Assembly: GCF_000013765.1 (NCBI RefSeq)
Contig: NC_007954.1
Location: forward strand, 4,030,001 to 4,094,000
Length of the DNA stretch: 64,000 nucleotides
Origin: Shewanella denitrificans OS217
GTDB taxonomy: Bacteria > Pseudomonadota > Gammaproteobacteria > Enterobacterales > Shewanellaceae
Reading direction: 5' to 3'
Shown: one piece after another, positions 43,086 through 51,054 of the stretch
Numbering within the stretch: the stretch's first letter is position 1
Layout of the letters: each line of letters starts with the position of its first letter
Translations under genes and position numbers: made by a program
Notes under the pieces: model-generated
The model's database searches: none
Told to the model about the DNA's origin: nothing
Seen by the model: only the letters and a program-made list of their open reading frames with translations

Positions 43086-44755
43086 GTTTGCTTCTCCATT
43101 TGTTCCATCATATCGCTATTACTCGCACCCGGTGGCACTAGCGGCCAAACATTAAAGCTGTCATCGATTGAGACATGCAGCAAATAAGGCCCTTTAGCAT
43201 TGAGTAAATCCTGTAGCCCTTGCTCCACTTCATCGGCATGGCGAATATTGCGCCCCGGGATATCGAAGGCTGAGGCCATGAGCACAAAATCTGGGTTATC
43301 CGATAAATCCGTTTCGCTGTACCTTTCTTCAAAGAATAGCTGCTGCCACTGCTTCACCATGCCAAGCTTTTGATTATCTATCAGCAGTATTTTTACCGGC
43401 AGTTTGCGACGCTTAATGGTGGTGAGCTCCTGCACATTCATCATAAAGGAGCCATCCCCAGACACGGCAACCACAGTGGCATTGGGCCGTGCCACCTGCG
43501 CGCCGATGGCGGCGGGTAAACCAAAGCCCATGGTGCCAAGGCCTGCACTAGAGAGATGATCTTCAGGGCGGCGAAACCACATGTGCTGAGCCACCCACAT
43601 TTGATGCTGGCCTACATCACAGCTGACCACGCTGTTTTCGGGTAATAAATTCGCCAAGCGGCGCAGCATAGCAGGGGCGTAGATAAGATCTCCTGGGTGC
43701 TCATAGTCCCATCGGTGGCTGCGATCAAGTTCATACACGCTCTGCTGCCAGGGGCTGATACTCAAAGATTGCGATAACGCTGGCAACACTTCACGTAAAT
43801 CCCCAGCGATGGCAACTTCGGCTTGACGTAACTTGCCAAGCTCGGCGGCATCGATATCTAAATGTATCACCTTGGCATTACAGGCAAAGCTTGCCAAACG
43901 GCCTGTGACTCTATCATCGAAACGAGCACCCACTACCACCAGCAAGTCACATTCTTGCACCGCAAGATTGGCGGCTTTGGTGCCATGCATGCCCAACATA
44001 CCAAGGTAGCCTGGGGTGTCGTGGCTGATGGCCCCAAGACCTTTTAAGGTGGCTACCGAAGGCAGGCCCGTGGCCTTGATAAAATCTCGTAACGGCTCAA
44101 CCGCACCAGCCATGCCTACGCCGCCGCCCACATACAAGATGGGCTTTTGGGCTGCCGCCAATAATGCGCGGGCGGCATCGATATCGACTTGAGCGGCTTT
44201 GGGCTCTGGGGTCACCGCAAGTAACGGGGTTTTATATTCAAGCTCGGCGATTTGTATGTCCTTTGGGATATCCACCAGCACTGGGCCTGGGCGACCCGAG
44301 GCGGCGATTTCAAAGGCCTGATACAAGGTAGGGATTAAATCTTCAATTTTTGTGACCATAAAACTGTGCTTAGTGCAGGAAAGCGACATGCCTAAAACGT
44401 CCACTTCTTGAAAAGCATCTGTGCCAATCACAGCGGTAGACACTTGCCCTGTGATGGCCACCATGGGCACAGAATCAAGCAAGGCATCGGCCAAAGAAGT
44501 CACAAGATTTGTGGCACCTGGGCCTGAGGTTGCAAAGCACACCCCAGTTTTACCGCTGGCTCTGGCATAGCCTAAAGCGGCAAAGGCGGCGCCTTGCTCG
44601 TGACGACTCAAGAGGTGCTCCACACCACCGCCATAGAGGGCATCATAAATTGGCATAATTGCGCCACCCGGGTAGCCAAATACCGTGGTTACGCCATGGG
44701 CAGCCAATACTTTGATCACTGCGTCTGCCCCTCTTAATTTATGCCCTGTTTCCAT
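43082..44755 (-). CDS. ilvG: Acetolactate synthase II large subunit
   Basis: Thiamine-diphosphate and FAD enzyme making acetolactate and acetohydroxybutyrate. The 557-aa frame is intact, unlike the frameshifted ilvG of E. coli K-12. Motifs: GADAVIKVLAAHGVTTVFGYPGG with the catalytic Glu in LSRHEQGAAFAALGYARA, and GDGSFMMNVQELTTIKRRKLP for ThDP binding. AGAGAT lies about 10 nt before the ATG. It is preceded by a leader peptide and attenuator and followed by an overlapping ilvM. Confidence 0.96.
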   Translation of the reverse strand: METGHKLRGADAVIKVLAAHGVTTVFGYPGGAIMPIYDALYGGGVEHLLSRHEQGAAFAALGYARASGKTGVCFATSGPGATNLVTSLADALLDSVPMVAITGQVSTAVIGTDAFQEVDVLGMSLSCTKHSFMVTKIEDLIPTLYQAFEIAASGRPGPVLVDIPKDIQIAELEYKTPLLAVTPEPKAAQVDIDAARALLAAAQKPILYVGGGVGMAGAVEPLRDFIKATGLPSVATLKGLGAISHDTPGYLGMLGMHGTKAANLAVQECDLLVVVGARFDDRVTGRLASFACNAKVIHLDIDAAELGKLRQAEVAIAGDLREVLPALSQSLSISPWQQSVYELDRSHRWDYEHPGDLIYAPAMLRRLANLLPENSVVSCDVGQHQMWVAQHMWFRRPEDHLSSAGLGTMGFGLPAAIGAQVARPNATVVAVSGDGSFMMNVQELTTIKRRKLPVKILLIDNQKLGMVKQWQQLFFEERYSETDLSDNPDFVLMASAFDIPGRNIRHADEVEQGLQDLLNAKGPYLLHVSIDDSFNVWPLVPPGASNSDMMEQMEKQT

Positions 44756-44806
44756 AATGTTTATCTCTTTGTTGTCATCAGCTTAGGTTTTATAACTCGT
44801 AAAACG

Positions 44807-44841
44807 AAAAAACCCCCGGTCCTTTCGGAGCGGGGGTTTTT
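44807..44841 (-). terminator. ilvGMDA attenuator terminator
   Basis: On the minus strand AAAAACCCCCG-C-TCC-GAAA-GGA-C-CGGGGGTTTTT: a long G/C stem with a GNRA-type GAAA loop, followed by T's, between ilvL and ilvG. The upstream arm (AGCGGGGGT on the plus strand, 44829-44837) can instead pair with 44883-44891, inside the ilvL reading frame, giving a 9-bp antiterminator. Confidence 0.9.
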
Positions 44842-44856
44842 GCAATGTTTGATTTT

Positions 44857-44952
44857 TTAGATCATTTTTATTGCCAAACGCCACCCCCGCTGTGACTTAA
44901 TAATCACTACGGTAATAATCACGAGGATAATGGCGCTGACTTGGTTCAACAT
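44857..44952 (-). CDS. ilvL: ilv operon leader peptide
   Basis: 31-codon frame from ATG 44952 to TAA 44857. It begins MLNQVSAIILVIITVVII: 11 of 12 residues from 7 to 18 are Ala, Ile, Leu or Val, with only one Thr. Ribosome stalling at these codons when Ile/Val/Leu-tRNAs are uncharged would allow antiterminator formation and expression of ilvGMDA. The pattern is the same as E. coli IlvL, with a different sequence. AGGA lies about 14 nt upstream. Confidence 0.85.
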   Translation of the reverse strand: MLNQVSAIILVIITVVIIKSQRGWRLAIKMI

Positions 44953-45135
44953 TAAATAATGGTGTCCTAAAATGGGTTTAGTTTGTTTACCCTATGGGGC
45001 GGTTAACATAGCCAAAGAAAACTTGCGTCTAAAATGGGCTGCTAAAAACTGTCCTATAGGGATACCACATTCTGTTTTTAAAAGGCAACACATATTCACA
45101 AATTAACCCAGTTAATGCCATTTCCCCTGTGATTA

Positions 45136-46614
45136 TTAGCTCGCCGCTATGTCTTTCATTTGGGTCATATAGCCACGAAGCTTAGCGCCGACCTGCTCAA
45201 CACCTGTGTGGCGCACCGCCTGATTGACTTGTATAAGCTTTTGATTATCAACCTTATTACTTATATTACCTAAGCCTTTACCCAACAGCTCAGCTGGCAT
45301 GGCATTCACGTAATCCTTAAGTAGCGGCACTGCTGCATGATTAAATAGATAACAGCCATATTCGGCGGTATCTGAAATCACCACATTCATCTCATACAAG
45401 CGTTTGCGCGCTATGGTATTGGCGATTAGCGGAGTCTCGTGCAGCGATTCATAATAGGCCGACTCTTCCACTATGCCTGCGGCCACCATGGTATCGAAGG
45501 CTAGCTCAACGCCGGCTTTTATCATGGCCACCAAGAAGATGCCTTTATCAAAGTAATCTTGCTCATCTATGGGTTCTTGGCTCTTAGGGGCATTCTCAAA
45601 ACCTGTGTCCGATGTTTCGGCGCGCCAGCGCAGTAAGTTGGCATCATCATTGGCCCAATCGGCCATCATGTTGCGAGAAAACTCACCACTGATGATGTCA
45701 TCCATGTGCTTTTCAAATAATGGCTTAAGTAGCACTTTTAATTCTTCTGCGGTATCGAAGGCTTTGATTTTGGCCGGGTTTGATAACCTGTCCATCATGT
45801 GGGTGATGCCGCCATGTTTTAACGCTTCTGTGACTGTCTCCCAGCCTTGCTGAATAAGCTTAGCCGCGAAACCAGGTTCAACGCCGTCGCTGACCATTTT
45901 TTCATAACCTAAGATGGCGCCAGTTTGCAGCATGCCGCACAAAATAGTTTGCTCGCCCATTAGATCAGATTTTACTTCCGCCACAAAGGATGACAATAAC
46001 ACCCCAGCTCTGTCACCGCCGGTGGCGCTGGCATAAGCCTTAGCTATCACTAGACCATCACCATTAGGATCGTTCTCTGGGTGCACAGCGATTAAGGTTG
46101 GCACACCAAAGCCGCGTTTGTATTCTTCACGGACTTCGGTGCCTGGGCACTTAGGTGCCACCATGATCACAGTTAAATCTTTGCGTACTTGCATGCCTTC
46201 TTCGACAATATTAAAGCCATGGGAATAGGACAAGGTCGCGCCCTGCTTCATCAGGGGCATTATGGTGTTAACCACGTTCGAATGCTGCTTGTCTGGGGTA
46301 AGGTTTAGCACCAAGTCCGCATCGGGAATAAGCGCTTCGAAGGTGCCGACTCTAAAGCCGTTATCCGTGGCTTTTTGCCATGAGGCGCGCCTTTCACTTA
46401 TGGCGGCACTGCGTAAGGCAAAGGCGATATTGAGGCCTGAGTCACGCATGTTTAGGCCTTGATTTAGCCCCTGCGCGCCGCAGCCTAAGATGACAATATT
46501 CCAACCTTTAAGGTGCTCACAGCCTTGGGCGAACTCGCCTTGGTCCATAAAGCGGCACTGTGCCAATTGCGCCAATTGTTGACGTAAATTTAGTGAATTG
46601 AAATAGTTAGCCAT
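45136..46614 (-). CDS. ilvC: Ketol-acid reductoisomerase, class II (long form)
   Basis: NADPH-dependent isomeroreductase of the Ile/Val pathway. At 492 aa it is the duplicated-knot long form found in enterics. The Rossmann motif VILGCGAQGLNQGLNMRDSG, then MVAPKCPGTEVREEYKRGFG and the E-rich metal site in VAEVKSDLMGEQTILCG, split here for length, are clear. AGAGGAAGACGCAG precedes the ATG. It is divergent from ilvY and upstream of ilvL-GMDA on the same strand. Confidence 0.97.
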   Translation of the reverse strand: MANYFNSLNLRQQLAQLAQCRFMDQGEFAQGCEHLKGWNIVILGCGAQGLNQGLNMRDSGLNIAFALRSAAISERRASWQKATDNGFRVGTFEALIPDADLVLNLTPDKQHSNVVNTIMPLMKQGATLSYSHGFNIVEEGMQVRKDLTVIMVAPKCPGTEVREEYKRGFGVPTLIAVHPENDPNGDGLVIAKAYASATGGDRAGVLLSSFVAEVKSDLMGEQTILCGMLQTGAILGYEKMVSDGVEPGFAAKLIQQGWETVTEALKHGGITHMMDRLSNPAKIKAFDTAEELKVLLKPLFEKHMDDIISGEFSRNMMADWANDDANLLRWRAETSDTGFENAPKSQEPIDEQDYFDKGIFLVAMIKAGVELAFDTMVAAGIVEESAYYESLHETPLIANTIARKRLYEMNVVISDTAEYGCYLFNHAAVPLLKDYVNAMPAELLGKGLGNISNKVDNQKLIQVNQAVRHTGVEQVGAKLRGYMTQMKDIAAS

Positions 46615-46797
46615 CTGCGTCTTCCTCTAATCAAAGCGACTCATTCAAACTTGCCCCTAGGGCCAGCTTAAAAAACTGGGCGCCGAGTGTTTATTACCCT
46701 AGTGATAACTCCACAGGTTGAAACCAATCACTCAGCTTATGTTCTGACTATAGCCCAAGCTTGTTATTGCTTAAAATGATATAAAAGGAATTTGATG

Positions 46798-46812
46798 TTG
46801 CGTTTTTTGCAA
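46798..46812. promoter_or_regulatory. Candidate IlvY operator between ilvC and ilvY
   Basis: TTGC-N7-GCAA (TTGCGTTTTTTGCAA) is a dyad about 45 bp upstream of ilvY in the divergent region. IlvY is known to bind TTGCAA-type sites here in E. coli and to activate ilvC with acetolactate or acetohydroxybutyrate. The assignment is by position and half-site only. Confidence 0.5.
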
Positions 46813-46857
46813 TCATAGGCAAAATGAAATCTATCACCTTGTTTGGAATGATCATCG

Positions 46858-47739
46858 ATGGATATTCGCAGTCTAAAACTCTACCTGCATTTATGTGACA
46901 GTCTGCACTTTGCTAAGACAGCAGAGCAGATGCACATGAGCCCTTCGACCTTGAGCCGTACCTTGCAACGCCTAGAAGATGAAGTGGGCGGTAAACTTTT
47001 TGAACGCGATAATCGCAGTGTGGCATTAACTCATGCAGGCAAAGAGTTTAAATTATTTGCCGAGCACACCTTAAGCCAATGGCTCAGCCTTAAGGGCAAG
47101 GTTGATCCACAACAAGCTCAACTTCATGGCCAGTTAAGCTTGTATTGCTCGGTCACCGCCGCTTACAGCCATTTGCCTAAACTGCTGGACCGCTTTCGAA
47201 GCATTCACCCCAATGTGGATATCAAACTCGCCACCGGCGATGCTGCCAATGCCGTGAATGAGCTTAATCGCAATCGCGCCGATATTGCCATCATAGCCCT
47301 GCCGGATAACCTCGCTAGCAGCCTGTTTTTCACCGCCATCGATAAGGTGCCCTTGAGCTTAATCGTGCCCACCATAACTTGCCCAGTGCAGCAGGCTATT
47401 AGCCAAGCAAACATTGCTTGGCAAGACCTGCCTTATATCGTGCCAGAGCATGGCCCAGGGCGCCAAAGGGCCGATAACTGGTTTAAAGCAATGGGATTTA
47501 AACCCAATATTTATGCCCAAGTGGCCGGCCAAGAAGCCATAGCCTCCATGGTGGCTTTAGGCTGCGGGGTCGCGATTAGCCCAGAGGTGGTGATTAATAA
47601 CAGCCCAGTGCGCGATCGCATTCAAATGCTGGCTTCACCTATCACCATTCCAGCTTTTGAGTTAGGTTTTTGCTGCAAGAAAAAACGCCTTGAAGAAGCT
47701 GTCCTCAAGGCGTTTTTAGCAAGCTGGGCAATAGAATAA
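46858..47739 (+). CDS. ilvY: LysR-family activator of ilvC
   Basis: 293-aa LysR regulator. The N-terminal winged helix reads MDIRSLKLYLHLCDSLHFAKTAEQMHMSP with LSRTLQRLEDEVGGKLFERDN, typical of IlvY; the remainder is the periplasmic-binding-like inducer domain. It is divergent from ilvC across about 240 bp, the standard arrangement. The last 60 nt of the gene contain a perfect 13-bp hairpin with a T run (47681-47717), coding KKRLEEAVLKAF. Confidence 0.94.
   Translation: MDIRSLKLYLHLCDSLHFAKTAEQMHMSPSTLSRTLQRLEDEVGGKLFERDNRSVALTHAGKEFKLFAEHTLSQWLSLKGKVDPQQAQLHGQLSLYCSVTAAYSHLPKLLDRFRSIHPNVDIKLATGDAANAVNELNRNRADIAIIALPDNLASSLFFTAIDKVPLSLIVPTITCPVQQAISQANIAWQDLPYIVPEHGPGRQRADNWFKAMGFKPNIYAQVAGQEAIASMVALGCGVAISPEVVINNSPVRDRIQMLASPITIPAFELGFCCKKKRLEEAVLKAFLASWAIE
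47681..47717 (-). terminator. Terminator hairpin embedded in the ilvY 3' coding end
   Basis: AAAAACGCCTTGA (47681-47693) and TCAAGGCGTTTTT (47705-47717), perfect 13-bp stem, 11-nt loop. On the minus strand it lies about 32 nt after the ytfL stop and is followed by T's, so it probably terminates ytfL. On the plus strand it lies inside ilvY, 20 nt before the ilvY stop codon. Confidence 0.8.
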
Positions 47740-47748
47740 ATCTGAAGG

Positions 47749-49056
47749 CTATTCTTCTTCCGGCTCGGCGTCGGTAATACGGGTTACCAGCAGTTGATCC
47801 ACCTTGTAGGAGTCGATATCCACCACCTCAAACTTAAAGCCGGCAAAGTTAACAAAATCAGTACGCTTAGGAATTTTTCTTAGCATGTACATCATAAAGC
47901 CGGCGATAGTTTCATAGTTCTGATTCTGAGGGAATTCTTCAATGCCAAAGGCGCGCATCACATCGGTAATGGGGGTCACGCCGTCTACCAGCCAAGAATT
48001 ATTATCCCTAGCGACGATTTGCTCTTCACTTTCGTGCAGCGACCAAGCGCCCATAACCGCACTTTGCAAGTCATTGGTGGTCACTATGCCTACCACTAGG
48101 GCGTATTCGTTCATCACCACGGCAAAGTCCGCTCGATTACTTTTAAAGTAGTCCATTGATTCTGAAAGACTTAATGTATCAGGAATAATTAAACAGTTGT
48201 GCACTAAGGAATCATTCATCAGGGTGATTTTCTCACCATTAATCACCTTCAGCAGCAGCTCTTTCGCATCCACATAGCCTTTGATCATATCTAACTGACC
48301 ATCACAGACGAGGAATTTATTGTGGGGATCGGCGGTAATTTTACGCTTGATCTCTTCTTCATTATCTTGCATTAAGAAGTAAACCAAACTTTCGCGGGCA
48401 GTCATGGCTGAGGTCACAGATACAGACTGCATTTCAAACACATTCTCCATCATCTGCTGGCCGCCCTTATCGAGCACCCCAGCTTCTGTGCCTGCACTCA
48501 TCACGGCATAAATATCATCATGGGTGACTTGGTCGTTACGGGCCGTCGGCACTTGTAACAATTTGAAGATGAGATTTGCCATGCCATTGAAAAACCACAC
48601 TAAGGGTTTTAAAAAAGTGATACAGAAGATGATGGGCGTCACTAAAGTGACCGCCACTTGTTCTGGGATCACCATGGAAATTCGCTTAGGCATTAAATCG
48701 GCGAACAGAATAAACAGCGCGGTAACGAACACGAATGACATCACAAAGCTGGTTTGCCCAAGCCAATCTTGGCTAAGCCAAGGCGCGAGCAAGTCGTAGA
48801 AATACGGTCTGAAGGCGGCTTCGCCCACGATACCGCCCATGATGGCCACGGCATTAAGACCGATTTGCACCACAGTAAAAAAACTGCCGGGATGCAACTG
48901 TAATTTAAGGACTTTATCGGCGCGGATATCACCTTCATCAGCCATCTGCTGCAGGCGAATTTTACGGGAAGCCGCGAGGGCAATTTCTGACATGGAAAAG
49001 AAACAACTTATTCCAATTAACACTAGAATAATCAAAAAACTATCTGTAACACTCAT
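47749..49056 (-). CDS. ytfL: CNNM/CorC-type membrane protein YtfL (PaeA-like)
   Basis: 435-aa inner-membrane protein. It has a DUF21/CNNM transmembrane domain (FFSMSEIALAASRKIRL, FFTVVQIGLNAVAI and further helices), a CBS pair (DDIYAVMSAGTEAGVLDKGG onward, with MTARESLVYF and FAVVMNEYALVVGIVTTND) and a C-terminal CorC_HlyC domain (NYETIAGFMMYMLRKIPKRTD, split for length). It matches E. coli YtfL throughout; YtfL/PaeA has been associated with cadaverine/putrescine export. AGGTG lies near the ATG. It converges on ilvY with 9 bp between stops. Confidence 0.9.
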   Translation of the reverse strand: MSVTDSFLIILVLIGISCFFSMSEIALAASRKIRLQQMADEGDIRADKVLKLQLHPGSFFTVVQIGLNAVAIMGGIVGEAAFRPYFYDLLAPWLSQDWLGQTSFVMSFVFVTALFILFADLMPKRISMVIPEQVAVTLVTPIIFCITFLKPLVWFFNGMANLIFKLLQVPTARNDQVTHDDIYAVMSAGTEAGVLDKGGQQMMENVFEMQSVSVTSAMTARESLVYFLMQDNEEEIKRKITADPHNKFLVCDGQLDMIKGYVDAKELLLKVINGEKITLMNDSLVHNCLIIPDTLSLSESMDYFKSNRADFAVVMNEYALVVGIVTTNDLQSAVMGAWSLHESEEQIVARDNNSWLVDGVTPITDVMRAFGIEEFPQNQNYETIAGFMMYMLRKIPKRTDFVNFAGFKFEVVDIDSYKVDQLLVTRITDAEPEEE

Positions 49057-49477
49057 GATACACCTGCATCCACTCCCCAGAGGGAATAGAAAATATAATA
49101 GTGTCGACCTAACGGCTTAGGACAATGCACTTTTTGGGGGGGCTAGTTCAATTTTAGCTTATCAACGCCGCCGGTATAAACTGACTGAGTTGATTAAAAA
49201 CGGCGCAATTATACTCGAGCGCTTTAAGACCGCCTAGCAAAAGTTAGCGCCCTCGCTCACAAGTTAGGCCACTGCAATGGGCTAGATGATGCAGACTAGG
49301 AGACTACAGTACGGCCACAAAATGGCATTCACTCCCCGACACGCGCAAGTATGTCCCTATAGCTCGACCGCCCCGTCCATGGGGCGGACGGTCGGCTCGT
49401 AAATCACCATTACACGTCCATTAGCCTCTGTGTTGCCTGTCAGACATCAAGCCTTGAGCCATACTAGTCCTTACGCA
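49057..49477. other. Intergenic region with dispersed hairpin repeat
   Basis: 420 bp without a supported gene. It should hold the ytfL promoter and contains a hairpin repeat at 49365-49394 related to the island-flanking repeats (shared CGACACGC and CATGGGGCGGACGGTCG). Confidence 0.5.
49365..49394. repeat. Nested hairpin related to the island repeats
   Basis: CGACCG-CCCC-GTCCAT-GGGG-CGGA-CGGTCG: two stacked stems with one 4-nt bulge. CATGGGGCGGACGGTCGGCTCG here corresponds to CATGGGTCGGACGGTCGTCTCG in copy A and CATGGGTCGGACGATCGGCTTG in copy B when aligned in pieces. Confidence 0.7.
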
Positions 49478-49768
49478 TTACTCAATATAACCTGATAATT
49501 CAATGATTCTCTTGTAGTCATCCCAGAGGAAATATTTAACATTTTCATCCCAATAAAATTCAATTAAACCATTAATATCATTTAATAGTTCATATTCTCT
49601 AAAAGAAGTATTATTAGAATAGTCATTATGCTGAATCAACAAAGTCGTTTCATTCGGCTCACAAGGATAGCCGCACGAGTTACCATTAAACCTAACCGTT
49701 GTTATCCCTTGCACAACCAAAGACAACTGGTGTTTATCAAAATCATGCACTGATGAACTATGACTCAA
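49478..49768 (-). CDS. Hypothetical protein translationally coupled to a KAP NTPase
   Basis: 96-aa soluble acidic product (MSHSSSVHDFDKHQ...IIELSGYIE) rich in Asn, Glu and aromatic residues, with no family I recognise. Its start overlaps the end of the KAP NTPase gene by 4 nt (ATGA), so it is translated from the same message. The region is more AT-rich than the adjacent housekeeping genes. It could be a partner, an inhibitor or a separate accessory protein. Confidence 0.65.
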   Translation of the reverse strand: MSHSSSVHDFDKHQLSLVVQGITTVRFNGNSCGYPCEPNETTLLIQHNDYSNNTSFREYELLNDINGLIEFYWDENVKYFLWDDYKRIIELSGYIE

Positions 49769-50949
49769 ACCAGTTCCATAGGAAAATATTTTATCTGAAG
49801 ATCTATCCTGAAACGATTTGGGCGATAATTGCTGCTCAATGATCCCATCATCAAGACTATGACATTCACAATTTGTGGCCTAGTCCCTAAGGATTGTAAG
49901 TACTCTAAACTAGCAACACACTTCTGCAGAGATTGCTCGACATCTCTGAGGCTCATCTGTGCATTTTCAAACAATAACGCAAATATCTTAATCAGCTGTG
50001 CATTAATAGCCGTAAATGGGAATAGGCGTAACTGGTCAGTTTGATATCGAGTAAAATCTAGCGCTTTCGCTTTGAGATACTGAGTTATTGATAGCGGAGG
50101 CAAGGCAATTCTTCTATCAAAAAAGCGCCTTAAGTATTTCTCTGACTCGAAGCTAGCACCATAAACGGCCTTAATAGAATGCTCTAATGCTACGGTGTCT
50201 GTCGCCACTAGAAATACGCAGCCTCTGGCTTCGAAAAAATGTTTAATCACTTCTAACATTTCAATCGCATAGGTTGGTCTACAGCGATCGAGTTCATCGA
50301 CTAGAACAACTATCGGAAGCTCAGCCTCACAGACCATTTGCATCGTATCTGCTAGTGCAGAAATTTGCTCTCTAACCTCTTTCATCGCTTGAACGCGATT
50401 AGCATGATTAGAAGAAATCTTCTCTATGAGCCGAATATTATTGTCACTCACAGCTGCGCTGGCTAAATCAGGAAGTTCGTTGACCGCTGCGCTCGTAGCC
50501 CCCAAAAGGGTTGCAGCATTAGGCTCTCCATTCATCGTTGCACCAAGAGAGCCAAACTTCAAAGCTTTGCCCAATTTTTGCTTTAAATTGTTAAATTTGG
50601 ATAACCATTTTGGATCTCCGTTATGACCAAAAGCCACTTCCAGTTGATTTAAAAACTCGCTACTAATGACCGACAAGGCATCATCACAAAAATCACTTTC
50701 CCACGCATTGATGTAGACGACCGGATGCTGACGTTCTGCTAATTCGACATACAAACGCCGCAGTAATTCTGTCTTGCCCGTGCCCCACGAACCATTAAGA
50801 TTGACTACTAAATCATCTTTACTGCTAGTCAGGAATGAGCAAAGAAATTTTCCGTATTCTTTTCGCCCTGCTTTACAAGTATCCCAGTTGTATATGGGTT
50901 GCCAATCTTGGTAATTGCTAGCAAACATTTCGGGGATTTCCTTTTCCAT
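49765..50949 (-). CDS. KAP-family P-loop NTPase
   Basis: 394-aa STAND-related NTPase. Walker A is LNGSWGTGKTELL at about residues 51-63, Walker B IVVLVDELDRCRP at about 213-225, followed by the sensor-like VFLVATDTVALEHSIKAVYG and FLRRFFDRRIALPP segments typical of KAP proteins. The usual KAP transmembrane insert is absent; only an Ala/Leu-rich stretch (about 144-167) lies between the Walker motifs. KAP NTPases are widespread in accessory loci, some of them antiphage. GAGGAGATAATT before the ATG is a strong ribosome site. A terminator lies just upstream (50975-51002), and a 96-aa ORF overlaps its end. Confidence 0.85.
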   Translation of the reverse strand: MEKEIPEMFASNYQDWQPIYNWDTCKAGRKEYGKFLCSFLTSSKDDLVVNLNGSWGTGKTELLRRLYVELAERQHPVVYINAWESDFCDDALSVISSEFLNQLEVAFGHNGDPKWLSKFNNLKQKLGKALKFGSLGATMNGEPNAATLLGATSAAVNELPDLASAAVSDNNIRLIEKISSNHANRVQAMKEVREQISALADTMQMVCEAELPIVVLVDELDRCRPTYAIEMLEVIKHFFEARGCVFLVATDTVALEHSIKAVYGASFESEKYLRRFFDRRIALPPLSITQYLKAKALDFTRYQTDQLRLFPFTAINAQLIKIFALLFENAQMSLRDVEQSLQKCVASLEYLQSLGTRPQIVNVIVLMMGSLSSNYRPNRFRIDLQIKYFPMELV

Positions 50950-50974
50950 AATTATCTCCTCAGCAATTTAACAA

Positions 50975-51002
50975 AAAAGCCATATCTTCGGATATGGCTT
51001 TT
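50975..51002 (-). terminator. Terminator between the secreted coiled-coil gene and the KAP gene
   Basis: AAAAGCCATATC-TTCG-GATATGGCTTTT: a perfect 12-bp stem closed by an extra-stable TTCG tetraloop. It lies about 53 nt after the stop of the 51055-52287 gene and only 26 nt before the KAP start codon, so it may also attenuate KAP expression by read-through. Confidence 0.9.
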
Positions 51003-51054
51003 CTTTATTCAGTGCTGCTAAATAAGTGATTAGGCTACAACAGCCACTGAGATG

